Notes under the pieces: model-generated
Told to the model about the DNA's origin: nothing
The model's input: only the letters and a program-made list of their open reading frames with translations
The model's database searches: none
From: Pseudomonas putida
Lineage (GTDB): Bacteria > Pseudomonadota > Gammaproteobacteria > Pseudomonadales > Pseudomonadaceae
Length of the DNA: 64,000 nucleotides
Assembly (NCBI RefSeq): GCF_028682635.1
Contig: NZ_JANHLK010000012.1
Coordinates: 62,001-126,000 of the forward strand
Reading direction: 5' to 3'
Shown here: positions 9,067 to 17,575 of the stretch, piece after piece
How positions within the stretch are numbered: the stretch's first letter is position 1
How the letters are laid out: each line of letters starts with the position of its first letter
Position numbers and translations under genes: made by a program

Positions 9067-10044
9067 TTATTCGCCCCAGACGTCTTTGAGCACGTTGACC
9101 CAGTTCTCGCCCATGATCTTGCGCACCACGCGCTCGCTATGGCCGCGCTTGAGCAGGGTTTCGGTGAGGTTCGGGAACTCGCCGACGGTGCGGATGCCCA
9201 GCGGGTTGATGATCTTGCCGAAGCTGGTCAGGCGGCGGGCGTAGCCCTTGTCGTGGGTCAGGTATTCGAAGAAGTCCTGGCCATGACCCTGGGTGAAGTC
9301 GGTGCCGATGCCGATGGCGTCTTCGCCGACGATGTTCATGGTGTATTCGATGGCTTCGGCGTAGTCGTCGATGGTCGAATCGATGCCTTTGGCCAGGAAC
9401 GGCGCGAACATGGTCACGCCGACAAAACCGCCGTGATCGGCGATGAACTTCAGCTCTTCATCGGACTTGTTGCGCGGGTGGATTTTCAGGCCCGACGGCA
9501 GGCAGTGGGAGTAGCAGACCGGCTTCTTCGATTCGAGGATGACTTCTTCGGACGTCTTGGAGCCGACGTGGGACAGGTCGCACATCACGCCAACGCGGTT
9601 CATCTCGGCGACGATTTCGCGACCGAAGCCCGACAGGCCGCCGTCACGCTCGTAGCAACCGGTGCCCACCAGGTTCTGGGTGTTGTAGCACATCTGCACG
9701 ATACCCACGCCGAGCTGCTTGAACACCTCGACATAGCCGATCTGGTCTTCAAAGGCGTGGGCATTCTGGAAGCCGAAGAGGATGCCGGTCTTGCCCTGTT
9801 CCTTGGCCTTGCGGATGTCGGCGGTGGTGCGCACCGGAATCACCAGGTCGCTGTTCTCGCGGATCAGTTTCTGGCTGGCGGCGATGTTGTTGACGGTGGC
9901 CTGGAAGCCCTCCCACACCGACACGGTGCAGTTGGCTGCGGTCAGACCGCCCTTGCGCATGTCTTCGAACAGCTCACGGTTCCACTTGGCAATAATCAGC
10001 CCGTCGATAACGATGCTGTCGGCGTGCAATTCGGCTGGGCTCAT
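9067..10044 (-). CDS. M19 (renal dipeptidase) family protein with altered metal site
   Basis: Protein of 325 residues starting MSPAELHADSIVIDG, with AAGGGGA before the ATG. An in-frame upstream extension looks like intergenic DNA. The fold signatures of membrane dipeptidases are clear (DLSHVG, CYSHC, HPRN, GIGTDF). However, the canonical N-terminal zinc ligands of the DGHND motif are replaced by DGLII, and the bridging Glu of the EGGH motif is Gln (FQNAHAF). Three of the binuclear zinc residues are therefore missing, so ordinary dipeptidase chemistry is doubtful. It is the head gene of the dgc run and corresponds to PA5396. Role in betaine or dimethylglycine use unknown. Confidence 0.85.
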   Translation of the reverse strand: MSPAELHADSIVIDGLIIAKWNRELFEDMRKGGLTAANCTVSVWEGFQATVNNIAASQKLIRENSDLVIPVRTTADIRKAKEQGKTGILFGFQNAHAFEDQIGYVEVFKQLGVGIVQMCYNTQNLVGTGCYERDGGLSGFGREIVAEMNRVGVMCDLSHVGSKTSEEVILESKKPVCYSHCLPSGLKIHPRNKSDEELKFIADHGGFVGVTMFAPFLAKGIDSTIDDYAEAIEYTMNIVGEDAIGIGTDFTQGHGQDFFEYLTHDKGYARRLTSFGKIINPLGIRTVGEFPNLTETLLKRGHSERVVRKIMGENWVNVLKDVWGE

Positions 10045-10280
10045 CAGGCTGTCCCCTTGTTGTCGATTCATGCGCCGAATCGTCTGCCGGCGCTTTGGGG
10101 CCAGCATATGCCTGAGGGACGGGGCAGCCGGGTGCAAAAACGACAGGGGAATTGCCGAAAGCGTCAATCCGCGACAAAGGGTCGTCGCAAGGCACAATTG
10201 CCGACCTGTTCAAGGCGGTCCGCTTGGGCCAGAATTCGCCGCATCACTTGATGCTTCACTGGATGGGAGCGGCAACTCAC

Positions 10281-10682
10281 ATGAAATTCTTCTTCCTGGC
10301 ATTGGCACTGATGGCGACCGGCGTACACGCAGCCGAGGAGTCCGAGGACACCCCCTGCGACAAAGTCGAAAACGACATCCAGACCCTGGAATGCTCGGCC
10401 TTCAACAAAACCACCGCCGAAGACTTGCTGGGCGAGAACTACAAGAGTCTGGCCGAGCGCATGCAGTCGCTCTACGGCAAGAACCCGTCGCAATTGGCCG
10501 ACATCACCGCGAAGATCAAAGCCGCGCAACAGCAATGGCTGAAAACCCGCGACGCCGACTGCGCCATCGAAGCCTTCCCGGCCGCCGCTGGCAGCAAGGC
10601 CTTCACTATTGCGCAAAATGATTGCGTGGCGCGGATGAGCGATGAGCGGTCGGAGTTTCTGGAGTCGATTGGGCAGGAGTGA
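10281..10682 (+). CDS. LprI-family (DUF1311) periplasmic protein
   Basis: Protein of 133 residues with an N-terminal signal peptide (MKFFFLALALMATGVHAAEE). The C-terminal part shows the DUF1311/LprI pattern (LKTRDADCAIEA, AQNDCVARMSDERSEFLE), with paired cysteines likely to form disulfides in the periplasm. LprI-type proteins include lysozyme inhibitors; whether this one inhibits lysozyme cannot be told from sequence. GGGAGCGG lies upstream of the ATG. Its stop overlaps an in-frame GTG of the next gene, so the two may be coupled. It diverges from the dipeptidase-like gene. Confidence 0.8.
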   Translation: MKFFFLALALMATGVHAAEESEDTPCDKVENDIQTLECSAFNKTTAEDLLGENYKSLAERMQSLYGKNPSQLADITAKIKAAQQQWLKTRDADCAIEAFPAAAGSKAFTIAQNDCVARMSDERSEFLESIGQE

Positions 10683-10690
10683 ACGCAAGG

Positions 10691-10921
10691 ATGGAAAACA
10701 TGATGATCCCTCACGAAGTCGTTAGCCGCATTGTCGACGGTGCGTTGCCTGTACGCGCCTGGCGCGAACACTTGAACCTTACACAGGATGAAGTGGCCAA
10801 ACGCATGGGCATCTCCCAACCGGCCTTCGCCCAGCAGGAAACCGTTGCGAAGCCGCGCAAGGCCACCCGCGAAAAGATTGCCGCGGCGTTTGGCATCACC
10901 GCCAATCAACTTGAGCTGTAA
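10691..10921 (+). CDS. XRE-type helix-turn-helix protein (orphan antitoxin-like)
   Basis: Protein of 76 residues, nearly all one HTH_XRE domain (WREHLNLTQDEVAKRMGISQ, then PAFAQQE and IAAAFGITANQLEL). A GTG start at 10679 overlapping the upstream stop is possible. The sequence resembles antitoxins of RelE/HigB-type pairs, but neither neighbour is a toxin: upstream is an LprI protein and downstream a DUF3010 protein. It is therefore an orphan antitoxin or a small stand-alone repressor. Confidence 0.7.
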   Translation: MENMMIPHEVVSRIVDGALPVRAWREHLNLTQDEVAKRMGISQPAFAQQETVAKPRKATREKIAAAFGITANQLEL

Positions 10922-10954
10922 GCTTCACGCCTTCAGCCAGAAAAGGGATTCAAC

Positions 10955-11371
10955 ATGAAAGTCTGCGGCATCGAAATCAAAGGCAGCGAAGCGATCATTG
11001 CCGTGGCCACCCTCGAAGGCTCGGCCCTGGGACACCTGGCGCTCGCCACCAAGAAAATCGCCCTCGAGGATGACGACGAAGCCGCCAACGTCAAAGTGTT
11101 CGCGGCTCAGGTGGCGTCGTTCGTGCGGGAGAATTCGATTGATCGCATTGCGATCAAGAAGCGCAGCAAGAAAGGCGAGTTTGCCGGTGGGCCGACGACG
11201 TTCAAGATCGAAGGGGTTTTCCAGTTGCTGGAGAATTGCGAAGTGACGTTGTTGTCACCACAGACGATCAATGCCCAGGCCAAGAAGCATGGGTTTGAGC
11301 CTCCGGCGACGCTGAACAAGTATCAGCATGAGGCTTACAAGGCGGCGTGTTCGGCGTTGATGAAAAAATAA
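10955..11371 (+). CDS. DUF3010 family protein
   Basis: Protein of 138 residues beginning MKVCGIEIKGSEAIIAVATL, an RNase H-like opening strand pattern, followed by IDRIAIKKRSKKGEFAGGP and a C-terminal helical segment. This matches the DUF3010 family of small cytoplasmic proteins found in many gammaproteobacteria, whose function is not established. AAAAGGGA precedes the ATG. A long REP hairpin follows the gene and faces cdhR. Confidence 0.8.
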   Translation: MKVCGIEIKGSEAIIAVATLEGSALGHLALATKKIALEDDDEAANVKVFAAQVASFVRENSIDRIAIKKRSKKGEFAGGPTTFKIEGVFQLLENCEVTLLSPQTINAQAKKHGFEPPATLNKYQHEAYKAACSALMKK

Positions 11372-11390
11372 GATCAACCACAGATCAATC

Positions 11391-11480
11391 TGTGGGAGCT
11401 AGCCTGCTGGCGATAGCGGTGTATCAGTCAATCTAGATGTTGACTGACACACCGTTATCGCCAGCAGGCTAGCTCCCACA
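11391..11480. repeat. REP doublet between the DUF3010 gene and cdhR
   Basis: Inverted copies of TGTGGGAGCTAGCCTGCTGGCGA at 11391-11413 and about 11458-11480. Part of the spacer is also complementary (GATAGCGGTGT with ACACCGTTATC; TCAGTCAA with TTGACTGA), making one long, nearly continuous hairpin between two convergent genes. Confidence 0.9.
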
Positions 11481-11490
11481 AGGCGTAATT

Positions 11491-12450
11491 TCAGATCACT
11501 TTTTGTATATCGCTGATCCGCCGCCGGTCTTCCCGCGGACACCTCTCAAACTTCGCCCGATAACTGCGGGTGAAATACGACGGCGATTCAAACCCGCAGG
11601 CAATGCTCACTTCCAGCACGCTCATATCGGTCTGCCGCAACAATTGCCGCGCCTTCTCCAGGCGCAAACGCAGATAGAAATTGCTCGGCGTGTCGTTCAA
11701 ATGCAGGCGAAACAGCCGCTCCAGCTGACGCCGCGTCACCTTGATCGATTCCGCCAATTCCAGCGTACTCAACGGCGGTTCGCTGTGCTGCTCCATCTCA
11801 CCAATCACCTGCACCAGTTTCTTGTTACTGATGCCATAACGCGTGGCGACTTCCATGCGCTGGTGGTCTTTGCGCGGGCGGATGCGGCCGAGCACGAATT
11901 GTTCGCTGACCTGGATCGCCAGTTCCGGGCCGTGGGCCTGGGCGATCAGATCCAGCATTAAATCGATGGACGCGGTACCGCCGGCGGAGGTGATGCGCCG
12001 ACGGTCGATCTCGAACAGTTCCTGGGTGACGCTGAGCTGCGGATAGGACTCCTTGAAGGCGTCGATGGCTTCCCAGTGCAGGGTCAGGCGGTGGCCGTCG
12101 AGCAGGCCGGCTTCGGCGAGGATAAAGCTGCCGGTGTCGATGGCGCCGAGAGTGACGCCTTCAAGGTCCAGCCGGCGCAGCCAGTGCTCCAGCGCTGGAG
12201 TGGCGAACTTCAGCGGTTCAAAGCCGGCGACCACCAACAAGGTCGAGCCCTTCTTCAACGGCTCCAGCGCCGCGTCGGCGTTGACCGACATGCCGTTGCT
12301 GGCCAGCACTGCCCCGCCATCGGCGCTCAGTACATGCCAGCGATACAACTCGCCACGAAAACGATTGGCGACCCGCAACGGCTCGATGGCCGAGATAAAT
12401 CCAATGGCCGAGAAACCCGGCATCAACAAGAAGTAGAAATCCTGGGACAT
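11491..12450 (-). CDS. cdhR: Carnitine catabolism regulator CdhR (GlxA/AraC family)
   Basis: Protein of 319 residues starting MSQDFYFLLMPGFSAIGF. Residues 1-190 are a DJ-1/PfpI (glutamine amidotransferase-like) sensor domain. Residues 215-319 are an AraC-type double HTH (LAESIKVTRRQLERLF; DMSVLEVSIACGFESPSYFTRSYRAKF). It sits divergent from caiX-cdhCAB, exactly as PA5389, the carnitine-responsive activator of that operon in P. aeruginosa. The intergenic region holds a 14-bp direct repeat at 21-bp spacing that would suit it. The upstream in-frame extension to 12516 is not needed for family length. Confidence 0.92.
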   Translation of the reverse strand: MSQDFYFLLMPGFSAIGFISAIEPLRVANRFRGELYRWHVLSADGGAVLASNGMSVNADAALEPLKKGSTLLVVAGFEPLKFATPALEHWLRRLDLEGVTLGAIDTGSFILAEAGLLDGHRLTLHWEAIDAFKESYPQLSVTQELFEIDRRRITSAGGTASIDLMLDLIAQAHGPELAIQVSEQFVLGRIRPRKDHQRMEVATRYGISNKKLVQVIGEMEQHSEPPLSTLELAESIKVTRRQLERLFRLHLNDTPSNFYLRLRLEKARQLLRQTDMSVLEVSIACGFESPSYFTRSYRAKFERCPREDRRRISDIQKVI

Positions 12451-12534
12451 GGTGCGCACTCGATGGCCGGTAACGAGAGGGCGGGTAGCGTGAGGACGTT
12501 GATACGCCACTTGCAACAGCCATTCAAGAGCACA

Positions 12535-12569
12535 GGTCGCTGCAGTGCAAGAGCTGGTCGCCGCAGTGC
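12535..12569 (+). promoter_or_regulatory. Direct repeat, candidate CdhR operator
   Basis: GGTCGCTGCAGTGC at 12535-12548 is repeated as GGTCGCCGCAGTGC at 12556-12569 (one mismatch), with starts 21 bp apart, which is two helical turns. AraC-family activators typically bind such same-face direct repeats just upstream of a promoter. The site lies in the cdhR-caiX divergent region, about 90 bp from the caiX start codon. Assignment to CdhR is inference; GbdR is the alternative. Confidence 0.5.
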
Positions 12570-12659
12570 GCTTTCATGGCCGCTTAGCTGCGTAACTTGT
12601 CATCACCGGCGCATCAGACGCCGGAACTCACAATAATGAAACTGCCGAGGAACCTGAGA

Positions 12660-13604
12660 ATGAAACGACTGATCAGCAGCTGTGTTCTTGCACTCAGTGG
12701 TACCGCTTTGCTGAGCGCCAGCGTCATGGCCGCGGAACCCGCCTCTTGCCAGAATGTACGCATGGGCGTGGTGAACTGGACCGACGTGATCGCCACCAGT
12801 GCGATGACCCAGGTATTGCTCGACGGCCTCGGCTACAACACCAAACAAACCAGCGCCTCCCAGCAAATCATCTTCGCCGGGATCCGCGATCAGCGCCTGG
12901 ACCTGTTCCTGGGTTACTGGAACCCGCTGATGACCCAGACCATCACCCCGTTCGTCGACGCCAATCAGGTCAAGGTGCTTGAAGCACCCAGCCTGAAAGA
13001 TGCCCGCGCCACCCTCGCCGTTCCGACTTATCTTGCAGACAAGGGCCTGAAAACCTTCGCCGACATCGCCAGGTTCGAAAAAGAACTGGGCGGCAAGATC
13101 TACGGCATCGAGCCCGGCTCGGGCGCCAACACCCAGATTAAGGCGATGATCGCCAAGAACCAGTTCGGCCTCGGCAAGTTCCAACTGGTCGAATCCAGCG
13201 AAGCCGGCATGCTCGCGGCGGTGGATCGCGCGGTGCGCCGCAAGGAAGCCGTGGTGTTCTTCGGCTGGGCGCCGCACCCGATGAACGTCAACGTGCAGAT
13301 GACCTACCTCACCGGCAGCGACGACGCCCTCGGCCCTAACGAAGGCATGGCCACGGTCTGGACCGTCACCGCGCCGAAATATGCCGAACAGTGCCCCAAC
13401 ATCGGACGCCTGCTGAGCAACCTGACGTTCACCGCCGAAGACGAGAGCCGGATGATGCAGCCACTACTGGATCACAAGGACGCCTTCGAATCGGCCAAAC
13501 AGTGGCTGAACGATCACCCGCAAGACAAACAGCGCTGGCTCGAAGGCGTGACCACCTTCGATGGCAAGCCGGCGGCTGAGAACCTCAAGCTGACCAGCAA
13601 ATAA
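12660..13604 (+). CDS. caiX: Carnitine-binding periplasmic protein CaiX
   Basis: Protein of 314 residues, OpuAC-type quaternary-amine binding protein with a signal peptide (MKRLISSCVLALSGTALLSASVMAAEP). The start has GAGG at proper spacing; an ATG 8 codons upstream has none. Ligand-pocket segments are shared with the choline binder CbcX in this window (VNWTDV, GYWNPLM, KIYGIEPGSGAN, FFGWAPHPMN). In P. aeruginosa CaiX works with the CbcWV transporter core, and there is no dedicated permease here either, which agrees. First gene of the rightward carnitine operon. Confidence 0.92.
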   Translation: MKRLISSCVLALSGTALLSASVMAAEPASCQNVRMGVVNWTDVIATSAMTQVLLDGLGYNTKQTSASQQIIFAGIRDQRLDLFLGYWNPLMTQTITPFVDANQVKVLEAPSLKDARATLAVPTYLADKGLKTFADIARFEKELGGKIYGIEPGSGANTQIKAMIAKNQFGLGKFQLVESSEAGMLAAVDRAVRRKEAVVFFGWAPHPMNVNVQMTYLTGSDDALGPNEGMATVWTVTAPKYAEQCPNIGRLLSNLTFTAEDESRMMQPLLDHKDAFESAKQWLNDHPQDKQRWLEGVTTFDGKPAAENLKLTSK

Positions 13605-13680
13605 CCCCCTGACTTGAACCACCGATTCGCAGCCCGAACGGGCTGCGAACGGAACCACTACGCCTGTAAGGAACCGAAAA

Positions 13681-14568
13681 ATGAACCACGACGTCATCAT
13701 CACCTGCGCACTCACCGGTGCTGGCGACACGACCGCCAGGAGCCCACACGTGCCGGTCACCCCGAAACAGATCGCCGCTGCCGCCGTGGAAGCCGCCAAG
13801 GCCGGCGCCACCGTGGTTCACTGCCATGTCCGCGATCCTGAAACCGGCAAGTTCAGCCGCGACGTGGCGCTGTACCGCGAAGTGATGGAGCGCATCCGCG
13901 AGGCCGATGTCGACATCATCGTCAACCTCACCGCCGGTATGGGTGGTGACCTGGAAATCGGCGCTGGCGAGAAGCCGATGGAGTTCGGCCCGAACACCGA
14001 CCTGGTCGGCCCGCTGACCCGCCTGGCCCATGTCGAAGAACTGCTGCCGGAAATCTGCACCCTCGATTGCGGCACGCTGAACTTTGGCGATGGCGACACC
14101 ATTTACGTCTCCACCCCGGCGCAGCTGCGTGCTGGCGCCAAACGCATCCAGGAGCTGGGCGTGAAGGCCGAGCTGGAGATTTTCGACACCGGTCACCTGT
14201 GGTTCGCCAAACAGATGATCAAGGAAGGCCTGCTCGACAACCCGCTGTTCCAACTGTGCCTGGGCATCCCGTGGGGCGCACCTGCCGACACCACCACCAT
14301 GAAAGCCATGGTCGACAACCTGCCTGCAGACGCCGTCTGGGCCGGTTTCGGCATCGGCCGCATGCAAATGCCGATGGCCGCGCAAGCCGTGCTGTTGGGT
14401 GGCAACGTGCGCGTCGGGCTGGAAGACAACCTGTGGCTGGACAAGGGCGTGCTGGCGACCAACGGCCAGTTGGTCGAGCGTGCGACAGAAATCCTCAGCC
14501 GCCTCGGCGCTCGTGTGCTGACCCCGGCTGAAGGCCGCAAGAAAATGGGCCTGACCCAGCGCGGCTGA
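13681..14568 (+). CDS. cdhC: BKACE family 3-dehydrocarnitine:acetyl-CoA trimethylamine transferase CdhC
   Basis: Protein of 295 residues of the beta-keto acid cleavage enzyme (DUF849) family. Zinc and substrate motifs are visible ([37 protein letters not shown]). It condenses 3-dehydrocarnitine with acetyl-CoA to give betainyl-CoA and acetoacetate. The order caiX-cdhC-cdhA-cdhB matches PA5388-PA5385. GTAAGGAA precedes the ATG. A REPIN separates it from cdhA. Confidence 0.93.
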   Translation: MNHDVIITCALTGAGDTTARSPHVPVTPKQIAAAAVEAAKAGATVVHCHVRDPETGKFSRDVALYREVMERIREADVDIIVNLTAGMGGDLEIGAGEKPMEFGPNTDLVGPLTRLAHVEELLPEICTLDCGTLNFGDGDTIYVSTPAQLRAGAKRIQELGVKAELEIFDTGHLWFAKQMIKEGLLDNPLFQLCLGIPWGAPADTTTMKAMVDNLPADAVWAGFGIGRMQMPMAAQAVLLGGNVRVGLEDNLWLDKGVLATNGQLVERATEILSRLGARVLTPAEGRKKMGLTQRG

Positions 14569-14588
14569 TTGCACTTACACCCTACCCC

Positions 14589-14680
14589 TGCAGGAGCCGG
14601 CTTGCCGGCGAAGAGGCCGGTAAATCCACCGCATCTTCTGCGGTGCTGAAATCGCCTTCGCCGGCAAGCCGGCTCCTACA
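14589..14680. repeat. REP doublet between cdhC and cdhA
   Basis: Inverted copies around GCAGGAGCCGGCTTGCCGGCGAA and its complement (about 14589-14612 and 14657-14680). The spacer contains a further small stem (ACCGCATCTTCTGCGGT). Confidence 0.9.
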
Positions 14681-14710
14681 GGGGTTCACCGAACTCTTCA
14701 GGAAGTTGCC

Positions 14711-15676
14711 ATGACCTTCATTACCGAAATCAAAATCTTCGCAGCGCTGGGCAGCGGTGTCATCGGCAGCGGCTGGGTGTCCCGTGCCCTCGCCCATGGC
14801 CTGGACGTGGTGGCTTGGGACCCGGCGCCCGGTGCCGAGGCCGCCCTGCGCAAACGCGTTGCCAATGCCTGGGGCGCCCTGGAAAAACAGGGCCTGGCAC
14901 CTGGCGCCTCGCAGGATCGCCTGCGCTTTGTCACGACCATTGAAGAATGCGTGCGCGACGCCGATTTCATCCAGGAAAGCGCCCCTGAACGCCTTGAACT
15001 GAAACTGGAACTGCACAGCAAGATCAGCGCCGCGGCCAAGCCCGATGCCTTGATCGGTTCCAGCACTTCCGGCCTGCTGCCGAGCGAGTTTTACGAGAGT
15101 TCGACTCACCCGGAACGCTGCGTGGTCGGGCACCCGTTCAATCCGGTTTACCTGTTGCCATTGGTGGAGGTGGTCGGCGGCAAGAACACCGCCCCCGAAG
15201 CCGTGCAAGCGGCGATGAAAGTCTACGAATCCCTCGGCATGCGCCCGCTGCATGTGCGCAAGGAAGTGCCGGGATTCATCGCCGACCGCCTGCTCGAAGC
15301 GCTGTGGCGCGAGGCGTTGCACCTGGTCAACGACGGTGTCGCGACCACCGGCGAAATTGACGATGCGATCCGTTTTGGCGCCGGTTTGCGCTGGTCGTTC
15401 ATGGGCACGTTCCTGACCTACACGCTCGCCGGTGGCGACGCCGGCATGCGCCACTTCATGGCCCAGTTCGGCCCGGCCTTGCAGTTGCCGTGGACTTACC
15501 TGCCGGCGCCGGAGCTGACCGACAAGTTGATCGACGATGTGGTGGACGGCACCAGCGATCAGTTGGGCAAACACAGCATTTCGGCGCTGGAGCGCTATCG
15601 TGATGACTGCCTGCTGGCCGTGCTGGAAGCGGTGAAGACCACCAAAGAGAAGCATGGGATGGCATTCAGCGAGTAA
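14711..15676 (+). CDS. cdhA: L-carnitine 3-dehydrogenase CdhA
   Basis: Protein of 321 residues, a 3-hydroxyacyl-CoA dehydrogenase-type enzyme. It has an N-terminal Rossmann motif ([19 protein letters not shown]), the family catalytic region [18 protein letters not shown] and the helical C-terminal domain ([18 protein letters not shown]). It oxidises L-carnitine to 3-dehydrocarnitine with NAD+. The length matches the family. AGGAA precedes the ATG. Homologue of PA5386. Confidence 0.94.
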   Translation: MTFITEIKIFAALGSGVIGSGWVSRALAHGLDVVAWDPAPGAEAALRKRVANAWGALEKQGLAPGASQDRLRFVTTIEECVRDADFIQESAPERLELKLELHSKISAAAKPDALIGSSTSGLLPSEFYESSTHPERCVVGHPFNPVYLLPLVEVVGGKNTAPEAVQAAMKVYESLGMRPLHVRKEVPGFIADRLLEALWREALHLVNDGVATTGEIDDAIRFGAGLRWSFMGTFLTYTLAGGDAGMRHFMAQFGPALQLPWTYLPAPELTDKLIDDVVDGTSDQLGKHSISALERYRDDCLLAVLEAVKTTKEKHGMAFSE

Positions 15677-15697
15677 TCGACTATCAGGACTGGCCCC

Positions 15698-15761
15698 ATC
15701 GCCAGCAGGCTGGCTCCCACAGGAGAATGCATTCCAATGTGGGAGCCAGCCTGCTGGCGAT
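15698..15761. repeat. REP doublet between cdhA and cdhB
   Basis: Inverted copies of GTGGGAGCCAGCCTGCTGGCGA with a short spacer (about 15699-15721 and 15738-15760). The outer ends are the GGCGA side, the opposite arrangement from the doublet between cdhC and cdhA. Confidence 0.9.
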
Positions 15762-15800
15762 GACGGCATTCCAATCACAATCTGTTCTGGATCAGCCATC

Positions 15801-16277
15801 ATGCCCGCCCTCACCACCTACCAAACCAGAATCATCCCCGACTGGGTCGACTACAACGGCCACCTGCGCGACGCGTTCTACCTGCTGATCTTCAGCTACG
15901 CCACTGACGCCCTGATGGATCGCCTCGGCATGGACAGCAACAACCGCGAAGCCAGCGGCAACTCGCTGTTCACCCTCGAACTGCACCTCAATTACCTGCA
16001 CGAAGTGAAGCTCGACGCCGAGGTCGAGGTGCACACACAAATCATCGCCCACGACAGCAAACGCCTGCACCTCTACCACAGCCTGCATCGGGTCGGTGAC
16101 GACCAAGAGCTCGCGGGTAATGAACAAATGCTGCTGCACGTCGACCTCGCCGGGCCGCGCTCTACACCATTCAGCGAAGATACCCTGGGCAAACTGCAAG
16201 CCATCGTCGCCGAACAGACCGACCTGCCCGCCCCCGCCTACGTCGGCCGAGTGATCGCATTACCGCCAAAAAAATAA
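15801..16277 (+). CDS. cdhB: Betainyl-CoA thioesterase CdhB (hotdog fold)
   Basis: Protein of 158 residues with the 4-hydroxybenzoyl-CoA thioesterase-like hotdog pattern (DWVDYNGHLRDAFYLLIFSY, the helix after it, and the strand ELHLNYLHEVKLDAEVEV). It would hydrolyse betainyl-CoA produced by CdhC to glycine betaine and CoA. Position and length match PA5385. It lies 12 bases ahead of the dioxygenase gene, so they share a transcript. Confidence 0.9.
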   Translation: MPALTTYQTRIIPDWVDYNGHLRDAFYLLIFSYATDALMDRLGMDSNNREASGNSLFTLELHLNYLHEVKLDAEVEVHTQIIAHDSKRLHLYHSLHRVGDDQELAGNEQMLLHVDLAGPRSTPFSEDTLGKLQAIVAEQTDLPAPAYVGRVIALPPKK

Positions 16278-16289
16278 CCAGGAGATCCC

Positions 16290-17453
16290 ATGAACACCGC
16301 CGCCGCTTTTGCCGACTTCCGTACTTATCCATTGATCAGCGCGCTGACCGGCGTGCAGGCCATGGCCGATCGTGTCCTGGTGAAGTGGGCCGACAACCGC
16401 GTCAGCCCCTTTCACCACCCCTGGCTGCGGGACAATTGCCCGTGCCCGTCATGCGTCTACACGGTGACCCGCGAACAGGTGCTGGAAATCGTCGATGTAC
16501 CAGAAAACCTGATGCCCGCCCAAACCAGCATCGACGCTGAAGGTTGCCTGAGCGTGCAATGGCAGGATGGCCACCTCAGCCGCTTCGACCCCGGCTGGTT
16601 GCGGGCCCACGCCTACGACGACGAATCCCGCGCCGAGCGCCTGGCCGGCAAGCCCAAGGCCAGGCTTTGGCACAGTGATCTGCAGTTGCCGGTGTTCGAC
16701 TATCAAGCGCTGATGAAGGACAACGACGCCCTGCTGCAATGGCTGCTGGCCGTGCGCGACACCGGCCTGACCCAGGTCCGTGGCGTCCCCACCGAGCCCG
16801 GCTCGCTGAAGCTGATCGCCCAGCGCATTTCCTTCATCCGCGAGAGCAATTTCGGCGTGCTGTTCAACGTGCAATCCAAGGCCGATGCCGACAGCAACGC
16901 CTATACCGCTTTCAACCTGCCGTTGCACAGCGACCTGCCGACCCGGGAGTTACAACCGGGGCTGCAATTCCTGCATTGCCTGGTCAACGATGCCGAGGGT
17001 GGCGAGAGTATTTTCGTCGACGGTTTTGCCATCGCCGACGCCTTGCGCCGCGAAGACCCGGAGGCATTCACCAGCCTTTGCAAGATCCCCGTGGAGTTTC
17101 GCAACAAGGACCGCCACAGCGACTACCGTTGCCTCGCGCCGATCATCGCCCTGGATGCTTTGGGGCAGGTGTCGGAGATTCGCATGGCGAACTTTCTGCG
17201 GGGGCCGTTCGATGCGTCGGTGGAGCAGATGCCCAGGCTGTATCACGCCTATCGCCGCTTCATTGCGATGACGCGCGAGCCCCGATTCAGGCTGATGCAA
17301 AGGCTCAATCCGGGCGAGCTCTGGTGCTTCGACAACCGTCGCACTTTGCATGCGCGCAATGCGTTTGATCCCGCCACCGGGGCGCGGCATTTCCAGGGGT
17401 GTTATGTGGATCGAGATGAGTTGTTGTCGCGCATTCTTGTGTTGCAACGCTAG
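16290..17453 (+). CDS. Gamma-butyrobetaine dioxygenase
   Basis: Protein of 387 residues. The N-terminal zinc-binding DUF971-type domain carries the CPCPSC cluster (DNCPCPSCVYTVTRE). The C-terminal TauD-type 2-oxoglutarate/Fe(II) domain has the HSD metal motif (LPLHSDLPTRELQPGLQFLHC), a distal His (RRTLHARNAF) and the 2-oxoglutarate Arg region (GARHFQGCYVDRDE). It hydroxylates gamma-butyrobetaine to L-carnitine, feeding the carnitine genes just upstream. AGGAGAT precedes the ATG. It ends the carnitine operon; a single REP follows. Confidence 0.93.
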   Translation: MNTAAAFADFRTYPLISALTGVQAMADRVLVKWADNRVSPFHHPWLRDNCPCPSCVYTVTREQVLEIVDVPENLMPAQTSIDAEGCLSVQWQDGHLSRFDPGWLRAHAYDDESRAERLAGKPKARLWHSDLQLPVFDYQALMKDNDALLQWLLAVRDTGLTQVRGVPTEPGSLKLIAQRISFIRESNFGVLFNVQSKADADSNAYTAFNLPLHSDLPTRELQPGLQFLHCLVNDAEGGESIFVDGFAIADALRREDPEAFTSLCKIPVEFRNKDRHSDYRCLAPIIALDALGQVSEIRMANFLRGPFDASVEQMPRLYHAYRRFIAMTREPRFRLMQRLNPGELWCFDNRRTLHARNAFDPATGARHFQGCYVDRDELLSRILVLQR

Positions 17454-17468
17454 ACCGCGTCATCGTTT

Positions 17469-17530
17469 TTCGCGAGCAAGCCCGCTCCCACAGGGGATCT
17501 GTGCACGACATTGATCCAATGTGGGAGATT
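17469..17530. repeat. Single REP with a decayed partner
   Basis: One full REP (TTCGCGAGCAAGCCCGCTCCCACA, 17469-17492) and, about 26 bases later, only the outer part of the inverted partner (ATGTGGGAG), suggesting a decaying REPIN after the dioxygenase gene. Confidence 0.75.
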
Positions 17531-17537
17531 CACAGGC

Positions 17538-17575
17538 AAAAAAAAGCCCCGATCAAGCCGTGACAGGATCGAGGC
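17538..17575 (-). terminator. Rho-independent terminator on the minus strand
   Basis: Read on the minus strand, a 9-bp stem (GCCTCGATC with GATCGGGGC, one G-U pair), a 12-base loop and eight T residues. Nothing is annotated on the minus strand immediately upstream, so it marks either a small RNA or the far 3' end of the gbdR transcript. Confidence 0.75.

Noticed and set aside
6373..10251. A 1292-codon plus-strand open frame opposite dgcA and the dipeptidase-like gene
   Set aside because: Antisense shadow of GC-rich coding sequence. The composition (His/Val/Asp/Gln-rich) matches no protein family, and the opposite strand holds conserved genes.
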